A stretch of DNA of 33,744 nt from Sphingomonadaceae bacterium 3R27C6 (lineage in GTDB: Bacteria; Pseudomonadota; Alphaproteobacteria; Sphingomonadales; Sphingomonadaceae): positions 1 through 33,744 of the forward strand of contig SCNS01000033.1 of assembly GCA_005503215.1 (NCBI GenBank), in the 5' to 3' direction. The position numbers and the translations under genes were made by a program. The notes below the pieces were generated by a model. That model worked only from the letters and a program-made list of their open reading frames with translations, ran no database searches and was not told the DNA's origin. Of this stretch, positions 16,662 to 24,982 are shown in pieces. The number at the start of each line of letters is the position of its first letter. Within the stretch, counting starts at the first letter, position 1.

Positions 16662-18217
16662 TTGGCAACCAGCGGCACCAGGCGGATATTGCCGATGGAC
16701 GGACTGGCGATCGTGCCGCGTCTCACGAGACCCTCCTCGACCAGCTGCGTCACCGAAATCTCGTGGGTCTTGCGGTTTCGGCCGGGGAATGCGTAGCGAT
16801 GCAATCCGCCGGTCATGCCGGCATTGGTAGCAATGCTGTACCAGCGCGCCGGATCGAGGCGCATGCCTCCGACCGTCACGTCGCTTACCCGGCGCCCTGC
16901 TGGCTGGTTGAGATTGAGCGTCCACGCAATCCCTGAGCTCTGCAACAGCCCCCCGACGCGATCGAGGTCGTCGCCCGGCTCGAGATTGGTCGCGCTCTGC
17001 TCGAGCACCTTGAGAACGTCGGCACCGGTCATCTCGAGCGTGACGAGCTTGGTGGGATGGGGAACCAGCGTGTAGAGCCGCTCGCGCGTGACCGGACCCG
17101 GCTCGATCGAAACCCCGTAGCCGACGCCCGGCATGAACGCGATCTGCGCACCGGTGCGTTCACGCATCAGGTCGCCGACCAGGACATCGAAGGGGCTTTC
17201 GGACTTATACTGCCTGCCGATCCGGTCGACGCTGGTCGCCAGCACTTCATCCATCTTCGGTAGGTGCGACGCGTCGATGTCGGCCACCAGCCTCGCCATC
17301 GCCGAATCGGGCTCGATCCGGTCATTCCACAGGGCATGCGCAGCCCCCTCCACCGATTGCAGCTTGCGATCCTTGCCCAGTGTCAGACGCACCTCGCCAA
17401 GCGAGGCGGCATCGGAGAGCGCCTGTACGATCCATGTGTCACCGATCTTCTCCGGCGGCGCGATCCGGTCGTGCGAATGGCCGCCGACAATGAGATCGAC
17501 CCCGGGCAGCTCGCGCGCCAGCTTGCGATCGACCGCCGTGCCTTGATGCGACAGCAGCACCACGATGTCCGCCGCCTTGCGAAGTCGCGGCAGATAGCGG
17601 CGCGTCGTCTCGATGCCATTGGTGAATTCGAGCCCGCGGACGTTTTCCTTGCTGCCGGTCTCGTCGGTATTGTGATAGCTGAGAGCCAGCACGGCGACCC
17701 GGACGCCGTTCAATTTGAACAGCTTCCAGGGTTGTCCGAAGATCGGCTTGCCGGCATCAAGCGTGTTCGCGCCGCGCATCGGGAACTGCGCTATCCTGGC
17801 GAGCTCACGAGTGCGCGCGAGGCCGTAATCGAAATCATGATTGCCGAGCGCCATGAACTGGTAGCCCAGCGCATTCATGAGACGGATCATCGCTTCGCCG
17901 CGGGTCGCGTTGGCGACAAGATCGTCGCTGAAGGTGTCGCCGGCATCGACAAGCAGCACGTTACCCGATCCTTCGCGGCGGCGGATCTCGTTCACCTTGC
18001 CGGCGAGATACGCAAATCCGCCGATGTTTGCGGACCGCTCGAATCCGCTCGGACTCCGGCCCGGATCGCCGGTCTGCGCGGTCGCATCACCGGGTGCCAC
18101 ATGGAAGGGCGTGTGACGCCCATGTATGTCGTTGGTATGCAGAATCGTGATCGTTTGAGACTGGGCCATGGCAGGCACAGGCAGAGCAACGGCAAGAGCC
18201 GCCAGCATGAGACGCAT
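16658..18217 (-). CDS. Periplasmic 5'-nucleotidase / UshA-like metallophosphoesterase
   Basis: A 519-residue secreted enzyme with signal peptide MRLMLAALAVALPVPAMA. The dinuclear-metal site is complete: D30/H32 in HTNDIHGR, D in LLVDAGDTF, GNHDFDYG, the SHQG histidine and GGHSHD. The 5'-nucleotidase C-terminal domain follows (about 330-519; PHPTKLVTLEMTG, the substrate-binding region). It should hydrolyse nucleotides or related phosphoesters in the periplasm. SoxB thiosulfohydrolase belongs to the same superfamily, but this protein has canonical GNHD rather than HWEF, so nucleotidase is favoured. Start: AGGAG at 18224-18228 sits 6 nt before ATG 18217; a frame-compatible GTG at 18241 lies upstream of that site and is unlikely. 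It is the first gene of the oxidase operon, downstream of the 18263-18279 repeat. Confidence 0.88.
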   Translation of the reverse strand: MRLMLAALAVALPVPAMAQSQTITILHTNDIHGRHTPFHVAPGDATAQTGDPGRSPSGFERSANIGGFAYLAGKVNEIRRREGSGNVLLVDAGDTFSDDLVANATRGEAMIRLMNALGYQFMALGNHDFDYGLARTRELARIAQFPMRGANTLDAGKPIFGQPWKLFKLNGVRVAVLALSYHNTDETGSKENVRGLEFTNGIETTRRYLPRLRKAADIVVLLSHQGTAVDRKLARELPGVDLIVGGHSHDRIAPPEKIGDTWIVQALSDAASLGEVRLTLGKDRKLQSVEGAAHALWNDRIEPDSAMARLVADIDASHLPKMDEVLATSVDRIGRQYKSESPFDVLVGDLMRERTGAQIAFMPGVGYGVSIEPGPVTRERLYTLVPHPTKLVTLEMTGADVLKVLEQSATNLEPGDDLDRVGGLLQSSGIAWTLNLNQPAGRRVSDVTVGGMRLDPARWYSIATNAGMTGGLHRYAFPGRNRKTHEISVTQLVEEGLVRRGTIASPSIGNIRLVPLVAK

Positions 18218-18262
18218 CATCCACTCCTGAACTTTTTTCACACGCCGGGAAATCAGCCCCAG

Positions 18263-18279
18263 CTTAAGTCAGGCTTAAG
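18263..18279. promoter_or_regulatory. Tandem CTTAAG direct repeat, 11-bp period
   Basis: Two identical CTTAAG hexamers lie at 18263-18268 and 18274-18279, separated by TCAGG, so the period is exactly 11 bp (one helical turn). They lie 46 nt ahead of the nucleotidase ATG and in the divergent gap before the DUF3422 gene. CTTAAG is self-complementary, so the pair cannot be assigned a direction. This is the cleanest of the three repeat sites in the window and the likely control point for the oxidase operon and/or DUF3422 by an OmpR-type regulator (inference). No other obvious operator was seen in 18218-18456. Confidence 0.55.
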
Positions 18280-18456
18280 GTTCTGCCTCGACCACGCCAA
18301 AAACGACGAGCGGCCGAGTTCCTAGAATGGCTGGACGCGCCGTGATCGCGATCGCCCATGCCGATCCCGCCGAAGAAACTGCTGCGCAGGAACGTGGCGA
18401 TTGTCGGTGGCGAGCCGTGCGGAGGCTTCGACACGCAATTACGGAAAGGACTGCAA

Positions 18457-19683
18457 ATGGCGTTAGAACCGCATCCCTTGCGCGCCGGGATCGTGCGCGA
18501 GATGCATCTGCGCCCGAGTCTGGCCGTGACTCCGCCCGCGCACGTCCTACAGAGCGTCCTGTTCATTCCCGACCGGGATTTTTCATCGGTGCGCGCACAT
18601 GCGGCGCGATTGGGCTTTTCGATCTCCGATACTGCCCGCCATGCAATCCTGAACAAGGCCGACGTGGTCTGGCTCTATGAACAGCACACAGAAGCCATAA
18701 CGATAACCGCTCTCATTCCCGCCTGCGTAACCGACGATGCGGCGGCAGAAGCGGTAGAGCAGCTGGAAAGTTTTCCCGGCACGATCCTGCGTGCAATTCG
18801 AATCGACGTCCTTCCCGAGCAGCGTAACTCCCCGGAACTTGCCACTGAGAAGTCCCTTCACGATCAGGACACTGTCGGTGGTTGTGTCGATGGCATATGC
18901 TTTCGCTCGAATTTTCGCCTCGACCACGAAGACGGATATGGTCGGCTGGTGGTTATTGCCCCGGCCGAGGGGCATGCAGCGGACCTTGGCCGCGTGCTGC
19001 AGGCGTTGCAGGAGCTGGGCAACTACCGCAATCTCGCGCTCCTGGGGCTGGCGCTTGTGCGCGAGATCTCTGCGGAGCTCGAAAACGGCGAAGCCGCGGT
19101 GGGCGCGATTATAGAGGCAATCGCGAATGGCGGCGATGACCGTCATGAACTGGACCGTCTGTTGAGCTTGGCGGCGTCGGTGGCACGCCTGCGCGCGCGC
19201 TCGGCCTATCGGCTGAGCGCCACCGCTGCCTACGGGCGGATTGTCAGCGAGCGATTGGACTGGCTCGACCCCCAGCCACTGCCCGGGATGCAGACACTGG
19301 ACGAATTCACCAACCGCCGGGTCCTGCCGGCCTTGCGCACGTGCGAGAATTTCTCCAGTCGGTTGGAGGCGCTGGCGCTCGACATCGAGCAGGCGACTGG
19401 CTTGCTGAGAGCGCGGATCGAGACACGTCTGGGCGTTCAGAATGCGGAGCTTCTGCGCGGTCTCGACGCGACCGCGAGACGACAATTGCGGTTACAGCAT
19501 CTGGTCGAAGGCCTCTCGGTTTTTGCAGTGTCCTACTATGCGATCGGTCTGATCGGTTACCTGTTGCAAGGATTTCCCTCGCTCGAGATATCCGATGTCC
19601 ATCATGTCCAGGGGGTAGTGGCGATTCCGGTTATTGCGCTGATCCTGACTTTCCTGATGTGGCAGCAGCGTCGATCGCACTGA
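18457..19683 (+). CDS. DUF3422 family membrane-anchored protein
   Basis: A 408-residue protein of the DUF3422 family, function unknown. The start of the family is recognisable in HPLRAGIVREMHLRPSL; conserved blocks include YGRLVVIAPAE and RALQ-type helices. The central part (about 215-340) is helical and rich in Arg, Glu and Ala. Two hydrophobic helices near the C-terminus (about 350-372 and 383-400) should anchor it in the inner membrane. ATG 18457 is chosen because GGAAAGGA (18443-18450) lies 6 nt before it and the family homology starts there; an ATG at 18358 would add 33 residues. It is divergent from the nucleotidase/oxidase operon and shares the CTTAAG site, and is followed by a 129-nt convergent gap. 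Confidence 0.88.
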   Translation: MALEPHPLRAGIVREMHLRPSLAVTPPAHVLQSVLFIPDRDFSSVRAHAARLGFSISDTARHAILNKADVVWLYEQHTEAITITALIPACVTDDAAAEAVEQLESFPGTILRAIRIDVLPEQRNSPELATEKSLHDQDTVGGCVDGICFRSNFRLDHEDGYGRLVVIAPAEGHAADLGRVLQALQELGNYRNLALLGLALVREISAELENGEAAVGAIIEAIANGGDDRHELDRLLSLAASVARLRARSAYRLSATAAYGRIVSERLDWLDPQPLPGMQTLDEFTNRRVLPALRTCENFSSRLEALALDIEQATGLLRARIETRLGVQNAELLRGLDATARRQLRLQHLVEGLSVFAVSYYAIGLIGYLLQGFPSLEISDVHHVQGVVAIPVIALILTFLMWQQRRSH

Positions 19684-19812
19684 CATCGACCGAGCGGCGC
19701 CCTCTCTTACCCCCGCACCTTCCTACATCGTCACCGCTGCCATCACCGGGAAAACGGGGTGCCGTGGTGAAGGCGTGAGGGATAATCTCTCGGTCGGAAA
19801 AACTGAACCCGA

Positions 19813-20352
19813 TCAGTCGGCGATCAGCGCGAAACCTCGCAACTGCAAGGTTGCAAGCGTCGTCAGCGCGGCCAGATCGACGGTCACTTGCGGCGCGACT
19901 TCGCTTGCGGCGATCTTCTGCGCATGCAGCGCCTGACCGCAGACGTGAACCTGTGCGCCCGCAGCCTCGAGCTCGGCGATAAGGGCTTGGTTCGGATTTT
20001 CGGTGCCGAACCTCTCCTTGTGCGCCTCGTGTGTCATGATCGAGGGCGTGGCCGGTCCATGTACGATCGCCACGACATCGCCGTCGCGCGGCCGGACTCC
20101 CTTGGTCGCGAGCAGGTTGAGGAAGCGGGCGACCTTGACGAGGGACGGATGCGGGGCACTCTTGTCGCTGGCCGCTGCATCGATGTCGAAGACGACGCGA
20201 TAGGCGATCGCAGGGTCTGGCTGATTCGCCGCGTCGGAAAGCGAGACGACCGCGCCGAAATGCGGGACCGGTGGGGCGGGCGGCGCCCCGGCCGCGATCG
20301 GGGATGCCAACAGGGCGCCGGTTGCGGCAAGTATCGTGATAAGAGATTTCAT
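19813..20352 (-). CDS. Periplasmic DsrE-like protein
   Basis: A 179-residue protein with a signal peptide (about 1-22) and a DsrE/DsrF-like fold. Landmarks are the first strand YRVVFDIDAA, VVAIVHGPAT, and a conserved Cys138 in VHVCGQALHAQKI, the position of the sulfur-carrying or structural cysteine in this family. DsrE-type proteins bind or relay sulfane sulfur; secreted members of sphingomonads are poorly studied. ATG 20352 overlaps the stop of the AcfC-like gene as ATGA, so the two are translated together. It closes the TlpA - DsbA - DsbD - AcfC - DsrE operon. The sulfur role is by family only. Confidence 0.85.
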   Translation of the reverse strand: MKSLITILAATGALLASPIAAGAPPAPPVPHFGAVVSLSDAANQPDPAIAYRVVFDIDAAASDKSAPHPSLVKVARFLNLLATKGVRPRDGDVVAIVHGPATPSIMTHEAHKERFGTENPNQALIAELEAAGAQVHVCGQALHAQKIAASEVAPQVTVDLAALTTLATLQLRGFALIAD

Positions 20353-21131
20353 CGCCGGTGCGCCCCTCGTCCGTGAGCGTCCGCAGGTGCGCGCCACCCG
20401 TGCCGGCGAAATATGGCAGCTCCTTCCTTGCTCGCGAGAAAAGCCGTGAAGGCCTTTGCCTCGGCTTTTTGATCGGGCGAGGTGGTTGTCGCCACCGCCA
20501 TGGGGCGATACAGCACGATTTCGGGCTCGATGGACACTTGGTCGGCAATCGCCGGATTGGCGGTCTGCCAGATCCCCCAGATGATCCAGGCGTCGATCCC
20601 GGGCTCGGCAATCCATTTCTCCCGCGCCTCGGCGCTGTTGGCCGCGAAGACACCAATCCTCGGGCGGAGTTTCTGGAGAAAACCTATTCCGCCGGCGCGG
20701 CTGGCCAGATCTTCCCACAACCCGTCCTGGCCCGCGCCCTCGACGACCATGACGTCGAGATCGCCGCGCAGAAGATCGCGGAATCCTTTGATCTTCGCCG
20801 GATTGCCCTTGCGGACGAGGATGGCCGCCGGACGATCGTAGAGCGGCTGCACATCGGTTTGGCGCAGCGCGGTTGGCAGTGCGCGCACGAAGTCGGTCAT
20901 CATCGTGTCCGATCCGCTGAAGATCACGTCGGCGTCCTTGCGCGCGTTCTCGATCCATTGCGGGGTGGGGCCGCTCACGACCTCGATATCGATACCGGTG
21001 TCCTTCTCGAACTGCGCGGCCGCCTCGCGTACCGCCGGCGCAGGGCCGCCCGGACCATAGACCTTCACCTGCGCGGCAGCCGGGGTTGCGATCAAAGCGG
21101 CTACAACCGCTGTGGCGAGCAGATACTTCAT
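20349..21131 (-). CDS. AcfC-like periplasmic substrate-binding protein (sulfate/molybdate-binding fold)
   Basis: A 260-residue secreted protein with signal peptide MKYLLATAVVAALIATPAAA. The AcfC hallmark VYGPGGPAPAVREAAAQFEK opens the mature part, followed by GPTPQWIENA, ADVIFSGSD and LVRKGNPAKIKGF, all shared with ModA/AcfC-type oxyanion-binding proteins. The ribosome site GAGGAAG precedes ATG 21131. No ABC permease or ATPase is nearby, so it is an orphan binding protein; ligand and partner are unknown. Position between DsbD and DsrE genes suggests a sulfur-oxyanion or thiol-redox link (inference). The Arg-rich C-terminal tail is encoded where the gene runs into the DsrE start. Confidence 0.82.
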   Translation of the reverse strand: MKYLLATAVVAALIATPAAAQVKVYGPGGPAPAVREAAAQFEKDTGIDIEVVSGPTPQWIENARKDADVIFSGSDTMMTDFVRALPTALRQTDVQPLYDRPAAILVRKGNPAKIKGFRDLLRGDLDVMVVEGAGQDGLWEDLASRAGGIGFLQKLRPRIGVFAANSAEAREKWIAEPGIDAWIIWGIWQTANPAIADQVSIEPEIVLYRPMAVATTTSPDQKAEAKAFTAFLASKEGAAIFRRHGWRAPADAHGRGAHRR

Positions 21132-21225
21132 ACCGGCTTCCTCTCGTTACGGACGTTCTCGATCAACGAAGCAGTTGCAACTTCGGGGCCTGCGGTGCGG
21201 CGGGGCACGGTGTCTTGGGGATCGA

Positions 21226-23382
21226 TCATCCGGGAGGCCCCGCCAGTTCGACCAGCATGTCGCTCGACAGCACTTGCGGCAGCTCGCGCAGTTCACCCGA
21301 CTTTGTCGCAAACAGATAATAGGGAATCGAATTACGGCCCTGCTTGGCAAGGAAACGCGTGATTGCGGGGTCCCCGCGCGTCCAGTCGCCTTTCATCACC
21401 ACCACACCGGCCTTCTCGAAGGCTGCCCTGGTCTGCGGTCGATCGATCGCGATCCGGTCGTTGACCTGGCAGATCAGGCACCAGTCGGCGGTGAAATCGA
21501 CGAACACGGGCGTACCGGCCGCGCGCAACTGTGCGAGCCTCGCCTCGCTGAACGGCTGGCGGCCTTTGGCGGTCGCCACCGAGGCGGCCGAGGCCTGCGG
21601 GAAATCGACCGACGCGGTGAGGATGACCGCGAGCGCCAGCGGCACGAACGCATGGGATACGCTGACCCCGCGCATCTGGCGCAGGCCCGCCCACCACAAT
21701 CCCAGTCCGGCCAGTGCAGCGATCGCCAGGCCGATCGTCAATCCATCCACCCCGCTCTGCCGGCCAAGCACCCAGGCAAGACCGAGCGCCGTCGCCAACA
21801 TCGGCACGGCCAGAATCCGGCGGAAGGTCACCATCCATGTGCCGGGCTTCGGCAGCCAGCACTGAAGGCGCGGTACCCAGGCGATAAGCAGGAAGGGCAG
21901 CGCCATGCCCAGACCCAGGCCTGCGAAGACTGTCAGCGCGGCCAGTGGCGGGAGCACGAGTGCCGCGCCGAGCGCCACGCCTAGGAACGGCCCGCTGCAG
22001 GGCGTCGCGATCAGCGCGGCCAGCGCTCCCGTACCGAATGCTCCGACGCCCCCACGCCGATCCATCCAGCCGCCGGCAAGGGACGGGCCACGCAATTCGA
22101 ACAGGCCCGCCAGGTTGAGTGCGATCGCGAGCGATAGCAGCATCAACAGGAGGATGATGCGCGGATCCTGGAGCTGGAACGACCAGCCGATATCGTGACC
22201 CAGCGCCCGGGCGGCAATAAGGATGCCGCCGAGTGCGGTCGTCGTGATCACGCTGCCCGCGAAGTAGGATGTGCCCTCGATGCGGGCGCTGCGGGGATCG
22301 GCACCGGACTTCGCCAGGCTGAGAGCCTTGAGCGAGAGGATCGGAAACACGCATGGCATGAGATTGAGAAGCAAACCGCCCAGGATCGCGCCCATGAGCG
22401 CGATCCGCAACGTCGTCGGCGCGGTGGTGGATGACCCTGGCATGTCCGGCGCGGACGAGGCTGCAGGGAGCGATACGGGTGCTCCGTTTGCGAATGGGAG
22501 GCTATTGCTGTTCGCAGCGCTTTCGGAAGGCGCGGGCGCGGGACCCGCGGTGGCTGGCGCATCGCCGGTTCGAATGGCGTAGCTACGAGTGCCGTCGGAT
22601 ATCACCCCGGTAAACCGCTCGGTAGGTGGCGCCCCCGAGGCGGCGACCGTCACGGCGAGGGCGCCATCGGCGTCGCGGGTGACGCTCTGGGCTGCTCCGG
22701 CGTCGAACCAGCCGCTGTCTGCGGGAAAAAGACGGGTGCGCTCGGCATCGAGGTTGCCGGCCCCCGCTATTGCGAACGTCCATCGGCCCCCGCCGCCCGT
22801 CATGCTTGCGGCCGCGGCGTCGCGCCGAGGCAGACTAGCCTCGGCGGCGCGGATGATGGAGCGGCTGTCCGCCTTCGCTTTTCCTCCGCCCGTCACCAGC
22901 CGAAGGTCGAACGTCGCACTCTCCGGTACGCACAAGGTGTCCGAGCACACCAGCCAGGAAAGCTGGGCGCGTATCGGCAAAACCGTGCCGGGCGCCACCG
23001 ACTTGTCGATCGTGAGGTCGGCGAGCAGGGTGAATGCACCCTTGTGAACGTAGCTGGCGAGCCCGGCGAGCCGCAGCAGCGTCGGTGCGGGATGTTCGAG
23101 CTGACCGATCCTCACCCCTGTTGGCAGTGTCCAGTTGGCCTCGACCGACAAACCGCTGTCACCCGGATTGGTCCAATATCCGTGCCATCCGGCCTCGGGT
23201 ACCATCCGAATGGCGAGGCGGGTGGTCGTTCCGGGCGTGGGCTCCTCGCTCTGGGCATGGATCGAGGCGTCGAGATGGCGCGCCGGCTGCGCCGCTGCCG
23301 GTATAGCAGCCAGGGCTAGCCACAACCACGAGACGACCAGCAGAAGCCTGGCGTAGCGCAGGATCGATGCGACAACTGACAT
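21226..23382 (-). CDS. dsbD: DsbD/ScsB-like transmembrane thiol-disulfide interchange protein
   Basis: A 718-residue three-domain reductant conveyor. After a signal peptide (about 1-32) comes the periplasmic N-terminal domain with the redox pair in WLVCSDTLC (Cys146, Cys151), of the DsbC/ScsB type. The central membrane domain has about eight helices with the two essential cysteines in LMPCVFP and ATPCSGP. The C-terminal thioredoxin domain has C-L-I-C at 635-638 within FVDFTADW. It moves electrons from cytoplasmic thioredoxin to periplasmic partners, here probably the adjacent DsbA-like and TlpA-like proteins. ATG 23382 is preferred because GGAG lies 6 nt upstream; an ATG at 23412 would add 10 residues and has no ribosome site. 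The gap to the DsbA-like stop is 85 nt, and to the AcfC-like start 94 nt. Confidence 0.93.
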   Translation of the reverse strand: MSVVASILRYARLLLVVSWLWLALAAIPAAAQPARHLDASIHAQSEEPTPGTTTRLAIRMVPEAGWHGYWTNPGDSGLSVEANWTLPTGVRIGQLEHPAPTLLRLAGLASYVHKGAFTLLADLTIDKSVAPGTVLPIRAQLSWLVCSDTLCVPESATFDLRLVTGGGKAKADSRSIIRAAEASLPRRDAAAASMTGGGGRWTFAIAGAGNLDAERTRLFPADSGWFDAGAAQSVTRDADGALAVTVAASGAPPTERFTGVISDGTRSYAIRTGDAPATAGPAPAPSESAANSNSLPFANGAPVSLPAASSAPDMPGSSTTAPTTLRIALMGAILGGLLLNLMPCVFPILSLKALSLAKSGADPRSARIEGTSYFAGSVITTTALGGILIAARALGHDIGWSFQLQDPRIILLLMLLSLAIALNLAGLFELRGPSLAGGWMDRRGGVGAFGTGALAALIATPCSGPFLGVALGAALVLPPLAALTVFAGLGLGMALPFLLIAWVPRLQCWLPKPGTWMVTFRRILAVPMLATALGLAWVLGRQSGVDGLTIGLAIAALAGLGLWWAGLRQMRGVSVSHAFVPLALAVILTASVDFPQASAASVATAKGRQPFSEARLAQLRAAGTPVFVDFTADWCLICQVNDRIAIDRPQTRAAFEKAGVVVMKGDWTRGDPAITRFLAKQGRNSIPYYLFATKSGELRELPQVLSSDMLVELAGPPG

Positions 23383-23467
23383 GACGGTCTCCGGCCTCAG
23401 GAATAGGGACATGGCCGGCGCGCACTGGGAGAGGAGGGCGTGCGCGCCGGCCGGCTGGAAGCGCGAC

Positions 23468-24154
23468 CTACTTCGCAGCCGTTCCGGTCGGGTCCGTGCG
23501 CGCCAGCTCGACGGCTTCGCGCAGGCCCGTGATGTCGATCGCTCCGGGGATCAGATAGGGCCCGACGAGCAGGGCCGGCGTGCCCGAAAGTCCCATCATC
23601 GCCGCATACTTGCTGGTCCGTCCAAGGGCTGCGTCGATCTCATCGTCGTGCTTCTCCAGATCGGCTTGCAGGCGGTTCCAATCGACGCCGGCCTTGTCGG
23701 CCGCCGCGCGTATCCCTGGGGATGATACCTTGCCGGGCATCGCCATCAGCGCATCGTTGAACGCGGCATGCTTGCCCTGGTAGGTCGAGGCGATCGCGGC
23801 GCGGGCTGCTTCGACCGACGGGGCGCCGAAAATGGGCCAGTCGCGGTAGACGATCTTGACCTTGGGATCGGCGCGCTTGAGCTCCTCGAGCACCGGATGC
23901 ACCTTGCGGCAGTAGGGGCACTGGTAGTCGGTGAACATGACCAGGGTGACGTCGTGGCCTTTGGGCGCGAATGTCGGCGCGACGGGGTCGTTCTGGATCT
24001 CGGCGCGGACGCGCGCCGCTTCCTGTGCGTCGGCCGCGGCTTCGCCCGGCCCGGTCTGGGCTTGTGCCGTGCCGTCGCCCTCGGTCCGCAGGACGAGAGT
24101 GCCGACCAGCAGCGCAGCAGCGCCGAGCAGGATAAACAGGGACCACTTCTTCAT
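23468..24154 (-). CDS. DsbA/Com1-like periplasmic thiol-disulfide oxidoreductase
   Basis: A 228-residue protein with an N-terminal anchor or signal (KKWSLFILLGAAALLVGTLVL), an Ala/Glu-rich linker, then a thioredoxin fold with C-P-Y-C at 79-82 in VMFTDYQCPYCRKVHP. The cis-Pro region GLSGTPALLVG is near the end. This is the same architecture as the protein at 664-1311 (CPAC); the two are probably paralogues with different redox behaviour. Its start lies one nucleotide after the TlpA-like stop (TGA-C-ATG), so translation is probably coupled. Likely partner: the DsbD-like protein encoded next. Confidence 0.9.
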   Translation of the reverse strand: MKKWSLFILLGAAALLVGTLVLRTEGDGTAQAQTGPGEAAADAQEAARVRAEIQNDPVAPTFAPKGHDVTLVMFTDYQCPYCRKVHPVLEELKRADPKVKIVYRDWPIFGAPSVEAARAAIASTYQGKHAAFNDALMAMPGKVSSPGIRAAADKAGVDWNRLQADLEKHDDEIDAALGRTSKYAAMMGLSGTPALLVGPYLIPGAIDITGLREAVELARTDPTGTAAK

Positions 24155-24155
24155 G

Positions 24156-24959
24156 TCAGGGATTCCTTTCGAGATCGCGGATGGCGGCAGTCAGAGCCGC
24201 ACGGGATATTTCGCCGGAATGGGTTTTCCGGATGCGGCCGTCGCCATCGATGAACAGCGTCGTCGGCAAGGCGGAGGAGCCGGTGGCCGTTGCGAGCATA
24301 CCGCCGGGGTCGAGACGAATAGCGCCATCCGGCAGCCCCTCACGCTTCAGATATGCGCGGACCTGCGGGGCGCTTTCGCCCTGATTGGCGAGCAGCACGG
24401 GGACTGTCGAACCGGCCGCGACGTCGATCAGCATGGGCATTTCGCGGCGGCACGGCGGACACCAGGTCGCCCAGAGATTAATGACCATCGGCTGACCGCG
24501 CTCCGCATCGAGATCGATCGGCGCGCCGTCGAGGCTCGCAAGAGCGAGGCCGGGCGGCAGCGGCCATGGTTCCGCAGCGAGGAGAACCGTCGCCGCACCA
24601 TTGATGCCGGCGAGCACTGCGGTGGCTCCCAGCAAGGCAAAACCGGCACGCGTCCGGCCGAGCGTGACGACGATCACGAGCGCGGCGGCCGCTACCCCCA
24701 GCCACCATGAGAACCCACCCTGCCACAGGAAGAGCATCGACCAGGGATCCTCGCGGAAAGCGGAGAAGTTGCCGGCGATAAATCCGATCCGGGCCGCCAG
24801 GATACCGGCCACCAGCGCCAGCCACGCGGTCTTCGCGGCCCGAATGTCATAGCGGTGCGCCAGCATACCGCCGACCGCGACGAACGCCCACAGCAGAGCG
24901 ACCGCAACCGCGCGGTCGGTGGCCAGCATCAAAGGGCCCAGTTGCAGAACACCGTCCAT
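24156..24959 (-). CDS. TlpA-family disulfide reductase with N-terminal Lgt-like membrane domain
   Basis: A 267-residue fusion. Residues 1-130 form about four membrane helices; the segment ILAARIGFIAGNFSAF and LFLWQGGFSWWLG resembles a central part of prolipoprotein diacylglyceryl transferase (Lgt), but the protein is too short to be an Lgt. Residues 135-267 are a TlpA/ResA-type thioredoxin domain with W-C-P-P-C at 166-170 and cis-Pro in ALPTTLF. It should reduce periplasmic disulfides, for example apocytochrome or copper-chaperone thiols, which would suit the nearby multi-haem cytochrome operon (inference). First gene of the minus-strand redox operon, divergent from the response regulator. 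Confidence 0.87.
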   Translation of the reverse strand: MDGVLQLGPLMLATDRAVAVALLWAFVAVGGMLAHRYDIRAAKTAWLALVAGILAARIGFIAGNFSAFREDPWSMLFLWQGGFSWWLGVAAAALVIVVTLGRTRAGFALLGATAVLAGINGAATVLLAAEPWPLPPGLALASLDGAPIDLDAERGQPMVINLWATWCPPCRREMPMLIDVAAGSTVPVLLANQGESAPQVRAYLKREGLPDGAIRLDPGGMLATATGSSALPTTLFIDGDGRIRKTHSGEISRAALTAAIRDLERNP

Positions 24960-24982
24960 CCGGCGGTCTGTCGAAGCCGCAG

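Noticed and set aside
16658..18217. Calling the intact nucleotidase SoxB
   Set aside because: It has canonical GNHD and a nucleotidase C-terminal domain, and no other sox genes are present, so a thiosulfohydrolase claim is not supported.
20349..21131. ModA of a molybdate ABC importer
   Set aside because: No ModB or ModC gene is adjacent, and the VYGPGGP opening fits AcfC better.
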